This document shows, in pieces, positions 1 to 11,810 of a DNA stretch of 64,000 bases (position 1 is its first letter; every line of letters starts with the position of its first letter). The stretch is taken from the NCBI GenBank assembly GCA_028532985.1, contig JANCIK010000012.1, positions 248,001 through 312,000 on the forward strand, written 5' to 3'. Both the position numbers and the translations under genes were made by a program. The stretch is from Stropharia rugosoannulata (Eukaryota > Basidiomycota > Agaricomycetes > Agaricales > Strophariaceae). The notes beneath the pieces were generated by a model, which did no database searches, was not told where the DNA came from, and worked only from the letters and a program-made list of their open reading frames with translations.

Positions 1-57
1 GTAGGCAAAACACCCTGTCTTCAAGCAAGAAATAGTGTTGATGAATATGAATTTCAG

Positions 58-1732
58 GTTGTTGTTGTCATTCCTGAAGTTCCCGGCTTTGCCGGAGACA
101 TCAAGAGCGAGAACTCAATCAAGATTATTATGGCTGCCCAGTACCGCACCATTAACCGGGGCGGAAGTAGCATTTACGAGGAAATTCGAAAGGCTGGATT
201 TGAACCGTGAGTTTTGCATGTCGTATTGTGTTGCACATTATCGAGGTTGAGGTTGCGTTCAGAATGGATTATATCCGCTTCTTCCATCTCCGCTCGTATG
301 ACCGTATCAATGCGCCCAACGGTATGGCACAATTCCACATACTGCCACAACAGCGATCTAATCGACATCACAGGCTTTATTAACAAGATTGAGGAAAACT
401 CGGGCGTCAAGTTCATCGAAGCGCAGGTCGCGCTCGCTGCACAGTGGGTCTCTGGTGACATGTTGACCACACAGAAAGAGGTTGTCATGGTCACCCCGGA
501 GGAAGAGTCCCTTGTGCCCGCGTCGAAGACAGACGCGAAGAAGGCCACGGAGAAAGTTGCCATTCCGCATGACCCCGAAGCAGCGCGCCAGGTAATCGAG
601 AAGTTCGAGTCGGGTGCAAATGGTCTGCGCTCCGATGACACCGTTTCAGACACCGTTGCGCAGCATATGTTGAGTGACCGCACTTCTCTGCTTGAGGAGA
701 AGTGGCTGGGAACTGAGGAGGAGGAGTTGTATGCGTAAGCAGCGCTTCCGCGATTCGTTATTTTTGATTGATCCTCACATCTTTATCCAGCTACGTTTCT
801 GAGCTGCTCTACATTCATTCGAAAGTCATGATCGTCGATGACAGACGCGTTATTGTACGTTTGTCGCCTTCCTTCGCTAAATTTACTTCATCAATGCTTC
901 CAGATGGGTTCTGCCAACATCAACGATCGCAGTCAAAAGGTTCGGTCTGTTCATTGGAATGCGTCATGGTCATCTAACCGTCCGACAGGGTGATGGAGAC
1001 TCTGAAATTGCTCTTGTTATCGAAGACGACGACATGATTGATTCATATATGGATGGCCAACCATATAAGGCTTCCCGATTCGCTGCCACCCTCCGCCGTC
1101 AATTGTACAAGGGTAGGAGATCTCTTTCGCCCTTCCAATTTCCTGCAGTGCCAACTAACCGTTATCTACTGTAGAACATCTCGGCCTCATCGAGCCCCAG
1201 ACTTGCGACAGCCGCAATCCTGAGATCACCTCATTCATGCATCCTGCTCCTTATCCCAACAAAGATCAGACACACAGCCACGAAGACAGCCTGGTTGCGG
1301 ATCCGCTTGCAGAAAAGACCTTGGGTCTCTGGATGAAGACTGCAAGGCTCAATCGCGAGATCTTCACCGAACTCTTCCGCCCCCTGCCCTCTAACCTCGT
1401 CAGAAACTGGGCAGCTTATGATGTACGTTTTCGTTTCGGTTAATATTTACATTCATAGCATTAACCGGTTTGTCTTCTTTTTGCAGAATTATCGCTCAAA
1501 GTCAAAGACTGGTCATCTCGTACCTGGAATCCCCTTGGAGCGTGTCAAGACTCGTTTGAACCAGGTGAAAGGGGCACTTGTTGAATGTCCTCTTGTAAGC
1601 TCTACGACACAATTGAGTTCCCTTTTCTACAAATTCTAATGAATCTTTCAGGACTTCCTCATTGAGGACGCCGATTTAACGACGGGTGCTGAGTGGACAG
1701 TTCTCAACCCTACTCTACCCATTTACATCTAA
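58..1732 (+). CDS. Phospholipase D, C-terminal part (5' end outside window)
   Basis: Phosphatidylcholine-hydrolysing phospholipase D of the Spo14/PLD1 type, which releases phosphatidic acid for membrane signalling. Only the C-terminal half is present. Base 1 reads as an intron donor (GT) and the first exon in the window starts at 58 after a TTTCAG acceptor. Visible family blocks, in order, are VIPEVPGFAGDIK, AAQYRTINRGGSSIYE, DYIRFFHLRSYDRINAP, then the second HKD motif IHSKVMIVDDRRVIMGSANI (about 800-915). It continues GDGDSEIALVIEDDDMIDS, an SFMHPAP block and a short tail ending TLPIYI. The HKD histidine, lysine and aspartate are intact. At least seven short introns interrupt the segment, including one inside the HKD region. 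The gene converges on the synthase that follows. Identity is secure; the N-terminal PX/PH part and first HKD motif lie outside the window. Confidence 0.93.
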
Positions 1733-2198
1733 GTGCTCGCCTGCAATGAATGCATAAAATGATACATGTGTAACATTATGAATATTTGTCGCTGTAGCAT
1801 ATGATTGTCATCAATAATGTCATTTGATTCGGAGTCTACACCAAGTCCAACTGACTGTCGCGAGAAGTACAACACTCATGATACAGAGTGCAACACAAGG
1901 CTGTAAGCAGTCATGTGTTGCTCTTTTCGTGGATGAGTTGAAGATTGCGGCAGTGTGTTGCACTTCAGGCTATCCCGATCTGGGGTGTGTGTCGCTTCTC
2001 GTTGCTCCCGTAACTGGATGGATCATTTTGTTTTTGAACTTAAAGCTTACCGACTTCCCGTCGTATGCTTAAGGAGTCACGTGGAATTAAGAAAAGTGGG
2101 TGATAGATTGTGGGTATTCATGTCTAGAGTGGTATAGTCTATAGTATGCGCAAAATAATAAAAAGAAGATAAAGATAACAGAGCCTCCCAGCTGGCCA
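1733..2198. other. Convergent intergenic region
   Basis: The 3' ends of the phospholipase D gene and the large synthase gene face each other here. I see AT-rich 3'-UTR-like sequence and no convincing coding exon, repeat or RNA. Confidence 0.6.
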
Positions 2199-5100
2199 TC
2201 AAGCGACGCCGTACGACTCGAGGACGTTGTTGATCATGTCGTTAATGGTGTAGCCATCAGACAAGTAGATCATAGGAACATCGACTTCGAACTCCTTGAG
2301 GACTTGTCCCTTGAATTGAGCAAATGTGATGGAATCGGCGCCTAGAGACGTGAGCTCCTCAGCCGTATCTGTTGAATCTCGTTAGGGACAATAATGGAGT
2401 TGTGATCGCGACCAAAACGTACCGAGTTTTTCGCTGGGCTGCAGCTCGAGCGCCACACGGAGAATATCAATGAGCACCTTCTGCGCGTCTTCAGTTGAGC
2501 GCTTGGCCTTAGCGTTTTTCGATGCAGAGCCAGTAGAGGACGAAAGTAGAGGTGCAAAGAAGGGATCTTTGGCATAGGCGGGAGTAGCAGCGAGCTTGCC
2601 GCTGTCCATGCGCGCAATGATCTGTAGGGGAATGGGAGCCATCATCGCCTTCAGGATCAGGGGAAGTCCCTCTTCGTTCTTCATGAGGAGCGCGAAGCTG
2701 TTGTCCATGTTGACGTCGCTGATCAAACGCGATTCCCAAGCGCCAAGTTGGAGCGATGTTCCAGGCATTCCTGCGTTGTGGCGGAAAGCCGCGAGCGAGT
2801 CCATGAAAGAGTTGGCGGCCACGTACGAAATCTGACCGGGGTTACCGACGATGACGCTAAAAGGAATGTGAGAAACATTTTAATGGTAGAAACAGGATCA
2901 TATCTCACTTTGTGCTGCTGCAAAGAACAAAGGCCTCCAGAGGAAGGTTAAGTTCCTGGCTGGCAATGTGAAGGTTCCATGATCCAGTCACTTTAGGGCG
3001 CAGAACAGCTTCGAAATCGGAAGGCTTAGAGGGGACGATGGTAGAGTCAGCAACAACCGCAGCGGTGTGGATGATATTCTTGATGCCGCCTTGGTTCATG
3101 TTGATTTCGGTCAATGCCTTCGTCAGAGCAGCCATATCACAAACATCGACTTGACGATATTGAATTTGGCTTTTAACTGTTTCGGGAAGAGCAGAGAGCT
3201 GCTTCATAACCTATCGAGATATCAGAACATTATCCGAGAACAGCAGGCATGTACTCACCATCTGCTCAGACTGGGGCCTGCGACCGAAGAAAATGACAGG
3301 CTTGCAGCCAGCTTCGACAAGGGACACTGCCAGAGCGGTTCCAATGCTGCCCATGCCAACGATGACTGTCGTCCCAGAGGGGGACCTAGCGGGAACTTGT
3401 TCAAGAGTCTCGAGAGTGGGAACAAGACGGCAGAGGGATTTGTTAGTGGCACCTTCGCGGTATGAGACGAAAGTATCCATAAACTCCGAGCGGTAACGAG
3501 CTTGAATTTCGGTGGTGAGCAGACTGCGGAGTTCAGAGTCAGGAAGATTGTCGACGTTGGCGAGGTCCAGGCACCAGGCAGCGAAGTCAAGGCCTGTCTC
3601 GCGACGGAATACCCGAATCATACCCTGGACGATAGCACCAACCAACAAAGCTGGGGAGACTTTTGAGCCGGAGAAGAGATCAAGGCCATCCTTGTACAAG
3701 TCAACAGGGGCCGCCCACGAAGTTAAAGCCAGGAAGCTGCTGATGTGGAGTTTGTGACTCATCATGAGCTTAAGGAACATAAGGGCCTGTAGATAAATGG
3801 AGGTGAATTCCTCAGATCCAGGAGCACTCTTTGACTTGGACAAGTCCAGCACGACGAGAACATCCTGGCCGCGAAGAGCAGAGGGGAGCTTGCTGATGTC
3901 CTCCCGGTGGATGAACTTCGCATTAGGCGCAGCCTTGTAGGCAACATCCCGAGGCAAGTGAGGCATTTCAACAGAGATGCAGTCCTTCGCGGAATACGAA
4001 AGGGCGTTCAGGACACGTGAAGTTTCCCCGTTGCCCAGGTAGAGGATCTCATCGAACCGATGAACTGGAGTAACTGAAGACGCAGGGAGAGTTTGCGCAG
4101 TCCAGCCGTTGCGGAGCCAGGTGTTTGTCTCGGCTGCTTGAGATTTTTGTTCTTTGTGGACCACACCGCGAGGAACCCAGGCGACCGAATACTTCTTGCA
4201 GGACACGAGCAGAGTGCCAGCATCCGAGAAGACTTCGAAGGAAGAGCTCAGGACACGAGCGTTGCGTCCGACGTCAAGCGGAAGGTAGTAGCGGCAAGTG
4301 AAGTTGTAAGGCATGTCATCGGTGTGGAGCGTGAAATCTTCCAGCGAAGCGGGAAGGTATGCGCCGGCACTGTCATCCATGGGAGGAGCCAACCTAGATG
4401 AGACCGCTCCAAACAAATGGAGACAGGCATCCAATTTGCGAATGCGATCATGGGCAGGATTTGCTGTGACCTCGAGCTTGATATCGGCATCTGCGTGGTC
4501 GGCCCAGATTCGGACTTCTTGGACGGTGCGGAAAGGATCACCGAACTGAACGTTCTTAAAGCACTCGTAGACCTGAGCCTTTGACATCATCTGCAGTGGG
4601 ACCATCTCGGGTTCCTTGACGACCTTCTTCCCAAGCGACGAGCCAGGCTTGTCTGACATGGTACCAGAGCAGATGAACGTGTCTGCACCGTCTTCCTGAA
4701 CCAGCTTGTATGAGCCCTGCTCGTCAACCTCGGCGCGTACTTGAGTCTCGGGGGTCTCCAAGACCAGAGGCGTGTGGAACTTGATGTTCTTGACCGACTT
4801 GGTTCTGGCAGCGCGAGCGAAGAAGTCTACCATGGCCGCCCCAGGAAGAACACGGCGGCCCTCAATACGGTGGAGATCAAGGAAGTCGCATAAGGGCTGA
4901 TCGACGACAAACTTTGGAGTGGGAGCTTTTTGTGGGGAAGAAGCCTCGACTGTGTTGAGAATGGAGGCGACAGTGGTGGAGCGAGAACAAATGTAAGCAG
5001 GGTAGTTGTACAGGCGTTGGAAGGGGTACGTCGGGACGTCAGTCATCGCAAACTGATAAGGCATCTGGTTGAAAAGAGCCTCAAAGTCGACGTTGAAGCC

Positions 5101-8100
5101 CTTCTCGAAGAGCGAGGAGAGTGCCGCAAGCATAGCAACAATCTGGTCCTTGCCCTTTTTGCCAGTGAACGCAAGGCGGGCTTTGTTGGAGAACTCAGGA
5201 GTCTGCATGTTGGACCATATTGTGGGTTGGGGGCCAACATCGACAATCACGTCGATAGTAGACGCCTTCGAAGCAGCACGGGCAGTCTGAACGAATTTGA
5301 CTGAGCTCTTAGCGTGATCAACCTAAAAACAAACGATGGTGTAAGCGCGGCACAATCTAGTAAAATGAAGATTGCCATACCCAATACTGGCTATCAAGGC
5401 GCTTATGCTTGGGGATTTCTGCACCGCGAAGGGTAGAGAAAAAGGGCTTCTCGAGTCCATTAATCTCGCTGTCATGGTTGTCTAACCACATCTTCAGTGC
5501 AGGGAGCGCAGGTGCAATGGCGGGACTGTGGAATCCTGCGGAAAGTTAGCAAGGCTATGCATTGCATAATTAAGGCTCACCTTGGTCGACATTCAACTTA
5601 GTGCAACGAAGTCCATCCCTCTTAGCAGCGACCATAATGCTCTCCACAGCCTTCATCTCTCCAGAAATGACGTGGGCATCGGGGCCATTGTACACAGCAA
5701 TAGCGACACGGTCCTGCGCGCCGAGCTTCTGAATGTACTGTGCGACGCGTTCCTCCGTGGCCTGAATAGCAGCCATACCGGCAGGGCGAGAAGGGTCGGA
5801 GCGGAGCAGTTTGGCCCTCTCCACAGCGAAGCTGAGACCGGTCTCAAGGGAGAATACGCGAGCGACGACTAACAAATTAATTAGTATAAAGACGAGAAAG
5901 GAAATAAAGTAATGAACTAACCTGCAGCAGCGACCTCTCCCAAACTGTGTCCCATGACCGCATGTGCGTGAATACCAATGCTCTCCAGCCATATAGCGAC
6001 CGAGTACTGGAAGATGAAAATGCACACCGCCGCAACTTCACTGTGATCAATGGTACGGGGACCGGACGCTGATTCTTCGATAAGGAAAGGCAGGATGGGG
6101 TACCCAGTCAACCCGGAAGCCTTGTTCGCGACCTCCGTGATAATCGCGCGGAAGCCAGAGTACTGGTTGGCGAGGTACCGGCCCATGCCCTGGTACTGCG
6201 AGCCTTGTCCGGGGAAGCCTAAGAGGATACGCCTTGCATTGCCACCAGCAGACGTCGATGTACTCTGAAGACGTTCCTCCAGACGCGCAATCAAATCCTG
6301 TATGTTGCTGACGACACAGGCGAAGCGGTAACGGTAGTGCTCGCGTCCGACGCAGGTAGTGTAGCAAATAGCGTGGAAGAGGGATGAAGGGGCATCCAGA
6401 CAGAAGTCGAGGTACAGGTTGAGGTACTCGTTAAGCGCATCCTGGCTCTTTCCGCTCACAACGAACATCATGGGTGTGGTTTCCGGGATATGGGAGGAGC
6501 ATTTGCGCTTCATATCGTCCGTTGGAGCTTCAAGGATTGTTCCAGCGATAGAGCCAGCAAATCCATTGGACCTAAATCAAGGGTGTCAATAACGAAAGAA
6601 AGCACCCCCGAAAAGAAAAGAAACTGACAAGATCAAAGCGCGCAGAGGAAGGCCTCCTTCAGTCTTCAACTCAGCAGGCTCAACAGGGATGTGCAGAGGA
6701 ACCACGCTGCAATCAATGTTGGGGTTCATGTTGTTCGCGGTGAGCTGGACAAGTCCAGGAACACTGTTCTCTGCAAAAGAGCAGAGCGTCTTGACAACAC
6801 CAATCAGGCCCGCGACAAGTTCGGCGTGCCCGACACAGGACTTCGCGGCGCCAACAACAAGAGGCTTTTCCGGACCATGCGAGCCTTCGAAGACCTCGTT
6901 GATGCCCTGGATTTCTATGAGGTCACCAAGAGAGGTACCAGTTCCGTGAGCCTCAATGAAGCTGAAGAAGCAGTATCAGTCTGCAGTATAGAGGCAAAAA
7001 TGAAAAAAAAAAAAACATACTCAATCTGCGCCGGAGTGAGCTGCGCCTTCTCAAGGAGCGAGATCTGCATGGCAATCTGGGCCTTGACATTGGGGGCGAC
7101 GAGACCCTGCGAGCGACCGTCATGCTTGACGTCCGTGGACTTCACGACACCAATGATCCTGTCGCCATCACGCAGCGCGGCCGTCTTGGTCTTCAGAATC
7201 AGGCCGGCAGCGGCTTCGGAGGGCACGTATCTGATTATTAAGCAAGTCAAAAAAGGTAGAAATTTATCCAAACGGGGATAGTGCTTACCCGTCTGCCATG
7301 TTCGTGAACGTGGCACAGCGCGAGTTGCTTGACGTCATCTTCTGGGCTGACAGGAACCCGAGCGTACCGGGCCATGCATGGGTGTTTGCGCCACAGACGA
7401 TGGCCGATTCGCCCTCGCCGGATTGCAGAAACTGGATGGCTGCGATGCAAATGAGGCTCAGCCAGGCGAATAATGAAAGTAATAAATATCTTACCCTGAT
7501 CGAAGGCAATAAGTCCAGAGCTGCAAGCGGTGTCGATGGTGATAGAAGGACCGTGGATATCAAGCAGGCTGATGAAATGCATTAAGGAATGTATATACTG
7601 ATCGCACCGCAAGCTTCACTCACTAGCTCAAACGACCGCAAGCTGTGCTAGTGGCGACACCAGTGCCATAAAAGCGGGTATAAGCTGCCCAATGACTGAA
7701 TCAGACAGAATTCGTATTGAGAAGAAACGGATTGCTTGCCTCCCCAGCCCTTGTCAGCGAACAATAGTTTGAGATATCCTTCATCCATGGACGCAGCGAC
7801 AAACACTGCCATATTAGTGCCCTTCACCTTCGACGGAGGAATATTAGCATTCTCTAGAGCCTCAAACGCAATCTCCATCGACAGCCTGATGTTCGGAGAC
7901 ACATGGAACGCCTCGGCAGACGAAATACCAAAGAACGAGTGGTCAAAGCTGTAGCTGTCGACGAACCCAGCCTTCTCGAGCGTGATGTCACACGGTGCAG
8001 GGGGCTCCTTGGAATCAGGGGCGCGGTAGAAGCTGGCATGATCCCAGCGCGATGCAGGAACAGCGGTGATGATGTCCTCGCGCTTGTCGATGAGCGCGCG

Positions 8101-10450
8101 CCAAAAGTTGTCGGGCGTGTTAATATCGCCCGGCAAACGCACGGCTTGTCCGACAATGACGATTTCCTCCTTTTCGTGAGCGGGCGGGGCCATGCGCGCA
8201 GAAGGACGCATTTTCGCGGAGTTCCCGTCCATGCCGAGGTCCGCCAGGATGGCCGAGGTGAGTGAGACGAGGTCGATGTGGGTGTGGCAAGTGTTCATGG
8301 GAAGCGACATATCCAATGCGCGATTGAGTTTGTTCACGATCATGGTCGACATGGCAGAGTCCATCCCCAGCTCAGCAAAGGTCGCCTGCGAGTTATCGTC
8401 CATGGTCTCCTCCGAGATGCGCAGAGTCTGAAGGACGATGTTCGACACGATAGAGGCAATCTGGTCCCTTGTCTTGCCGCCTGCCCGGTTGCTCGAGACG
8501 CTAGCCTTGAGTCCAGGTTGAGAGTTGATGGCCTCCTCAGGACGGTCGAGAAGTGTGGAGATTTGAGCACCAAACAGCTCCTCAAGTTTCTTCCTGAAGA
8601 TAGAGCCCTTCTTGGTTAGGGGAACTTCCTGTCCTTCGCTGAGCACAAGCACGCGCGACCACGAGATACGCAGAGGAGGAGCAAGACTGCGGTTGGCGAC
8701 AGAGATGGCACGAGTGATCTCGGTGGTAGAGGCGTTCTTTACGGGCTGGATGATTGCACAAATGACTTGGGAGGAAGTGCGGAGGAAATTGTTGCCGACG
8801 ACACAGCTTCGGATAATGGCAGGGCATTGGTCGAGGGCGGCCTCAATGACTCGAGGGTCGAGTGATTCTCCTGAGCTCAACTGTACATCACCACCAGACT
8901 ATGTCAGAAGTTATCTAGCAGGTAAAACGGAAGACATACCTGAATGTAATCTTCCTTGCGGCCTTTCCAGACCAGACGCTGACCAGCAACGCATGCGTAG
9001 ATATCTCCCGTCTTAAACGAGACGGTGCCGTCGTTCTCCAAAGTGAAAGAAGTGTTGTCGTATTGGAGATATCCTCTAGTAACGTAGCGACTACGGATAA
9101 CGAGTTCGCCTTCTATTGAAATTATTAGCGCATATATTCACGATCATTAGTGGCTACATACCAGAGAATGCTTCAGCTCCGGATTCATCAATGAGCTTGA
9201 TACGAGCGTCAGGAAGAAGGCAGTCCTCCTTCAACCAGCCCTCGGGACCATTGATGGTTGAGTGGAAAAGAGGGCCTAATGCGGAACTGATGGGTCGCTG
9301 TATGATGAAAAGGAACAAATCGTCTCACCTCCGACTTCAGTCATTCCAATATCAAGCACGAGTGGAATACCCATCTTCACAGCCCAATCCAGGCACTCGG
9401 TATTCGTAGCAGCACCGCCTGAGCCGAACACCTTGAACCTCTGTACCGCGTCTTGAATCGTCTGCTTCCTGCCCGCGTCGGTTTCTTGGTTGTAGTGGCG
9501 CATAAATCCTTCAAGGACCCATGGCACACCTGCGAAAGCCGTCGGGCGAGCAACGATAGCCGTCTCGAGCAGCTGCCCGCATACGTCAAGGTAGCGCGCC
9601 GAGGCAGTTGCACCCGTACTGGCGGCACTGCCGTAAGCGGAGGGGCGCATAGCGAAGATGTACGTGCCGGAGGTAAGCAGCATGGCCGCGCCAATATCGC
9701 TCGAGAGACCGATGACATGGGCCCAGGTCGACCAGCCCAGAACGCGTAGGTGGCGGAAGCTCTGGTGCGGCCAGGTACGGGTCCACCAGGAGAGACGGCC
9801 TTGCGCACCATTAAGCAAGCTGGCGTGGTCGATGGGCACACACTTGACGTTGCTGACAGAGGAGGCAGACGAAGTATGCAGGTACAAAGCAACGTCGCTG
9901 GGCGAGGGAGGAGGGAACTCCGCCTTAGAGAGTTCAGGGGACTGGTCCAGGTACCTCTGCATGAGAGTGGTGATTGTCGTCTCATTAGGATCAAAGGCGT
10001 GGCAAGCAAAAGAAGATCCTTAACGCGAGATGATTTTAGCCAGCGACGGGGGAGCAGTTAGAAAAGAAAAAAAGAACCTTCGACGATGCTCTGGGAAACG
10101 CGCTCAGTGGAGGGCACGACGACGCAGGTGGGCCTGATGTTCAACAGCATGCGCTCCATAATGTCCTTGGGCGCGTTGTGATCAAGAGGGGCGACAATAC
10201 CGCCTAATTTCCAGACGGCCAACAGCATCGCCATCGTGTACGGATGGTTCTCGCTCACGATGGCAATGACAGGCTTGCGGCCGTATCTTTTGTACATCTC
10301 GAGAGCGAGGCCGCTTGAGACGATGTCCAGGTCACCATAGGTCCACCGCTCGTGGCCACATTCAACGGCGTTGCGGTCGACATCGCCAGAGTGCGCAATG
10401 GAGAGAAAGGCATTCAGGAGCGTGTTTTTGGTATAGAGAGAAGCAGGCAT
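2199..10450 (-). CDS. Hybrid acyl-AMP ligase / partially reducing polyketide synthase (A-T-KS-AT-DH-KR-T)
   Basis: Multidomain synthase of about 2,450 residues, interrupted by about sixteen short introns; the ATG at 10448-10450 gives MPASLYTKNTL. Domains in order, with estimated residues: AMP-dependent ligase (1-560; DIGMTEVGG, TGDIY, KGRKEDYI and the late lysine motif PLTKKGSIF); carrier 1 (about 610, LGMDS); ketosynthase (690-1120; active-site DTACSSG, then EAHGTGT and KSCVGHAE, so the Cys-His-His triad is present); acyltransferase (GFPGQGSQ, GHSLGEV near 1320, GFHSPA); dehydratase (HRIEGRRVLP, partner DACLH); ketoreductase (GMGSIG, then SYVAANSF); carrier 2 (LGADSI near 2415). I see no enoyl reductase, methyltransferase, thioesterase or reductase domain. 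The ligase would activate a carboxylic acid starter and load it on carrier 1. The ligase P-loop reads HTSSASSVSNVK in place of the usual glycine-rich form. The gene converges on phospholipase D, and no tailoring genes lie nearby. Product unknown. Confidence 0.93.
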
Positions 10451-11810
10451 AGTGTGGATTGAATAGAGTGGAAGTTGGCAAGTGAATTGTTGAGAGCAAA
10501 GGTTGCTTGAAGAAATGTTTTTCGAATCGGCTGGTATTTAAAGCCTTCAATGCGGAGTCTTCCTATGCCCTATCATTGGGCGGGGTTCAGGTCAGTTTGG
10601 ACTTGGCCTGAAGGATGACCTGAAGATCGATTCTGTCAGCCTCAGGAGGCTGACGTGCATGATATTGTGGGCCAGTTCGCTAGTATCACGAGTAAGGCGG
10701 CTGACTGGTCCGTTTGGCTTTTTAAGCAGGCAAGTTTCTGGTATCGGCGACCCCTCAGCGCTACCTGCACAGCCAGCCCATTGAAATAACAGTACACACA
10801 TCAATTTAGACATGAAACGAACATGATCAAGGACTGCCGGTATGAAGCTAACACGCCACAAAACAGAGAAGGCTATAAGTTACCTGGATCGCACTTCGCG
10901 GGATAGTTATTGTTCGTTTCTTTGAATAGTGCAGCGATGGCCAGCGGTTTTCCTATATATGCGGTCATGAGTTCGCGAATGAATTGAAACTCATCATCTA
11001 AGGAAGACGTTTTCAGCTGCGAGCAGTTATTTTTCGGACGCCGATGAGAAGATATACCAGCTTCAATAGAAATCATATCGAAAAATGTATTTCGATAAAG
11101 CGAACAAATAGTACAACCTATCTGAGATGTGCATTCTGTCCGGCGTTGTGAAGCTTGATCACTATGTACAATGAGTACAGGAGTGAAGCAGATCTTGGAT
11201 ATTACTCACATCCGCAAGAACAGACTTCTCGCCACAGAGGAAATATCATTACACAGGAGCATTCCAAATCATCAGATGAGCTTTATAGAGTTCCAGCAAG
11301 GTTCCAGCAAGGTTCTAGTCCATATACCGCAAACGTCGACGACTTCTTTCCTAGATCCATATACATTTTTGATTAATGTCATATAGGACGGTTTGTGCTT
11401 CCATAACGGTCGAACTCAATGAGCATGAGGGTCACATTTACCGGGGTTGAGCACAAGGAATTGACAAGGAAAGTTTGGCACAACATTGTTTGGCAGTTGT
11501 TCGCGTTCGGCTGTGTTCGGCTTGTTTTCGACGAGGTTCCCATGTTTGGTAACGCCTCGCACGCGCCTTACAGAGGTAGAGTACCGTCTGCCGAACGGGC
11601 TCTAATATTTCCTGACCTCTTCACCTCTCCTCAACCTCTTCATTTTACTTCTAATTTATTTCAAGATTGTTTCAGTTGTTTTCTGCAAGAAACATCAACA
11701 CTGAGCCGTGCAACTACCGGGCAACTAAAAATTGTCTACACACTACAAACACACTATCTAAAAAATACCCCAGAAATCGACCTAGTACTAAGAGAGGATC
11801 TACTAGCAAT
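10451..11810. other. Upstream region of the synthase
   Basis: Promoter side of the synthase and 3' side of the Prm10-like gene. A TTTAAATA-like box on the minus strand lies about 90 bp before the synthase ATG (near 10537-10546). Short minus-strand open frames at 10592-10861 and 10873-11076 could join across a small intron but resemble nothing I know. Nothing else is supported. Confidence 0.45.
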
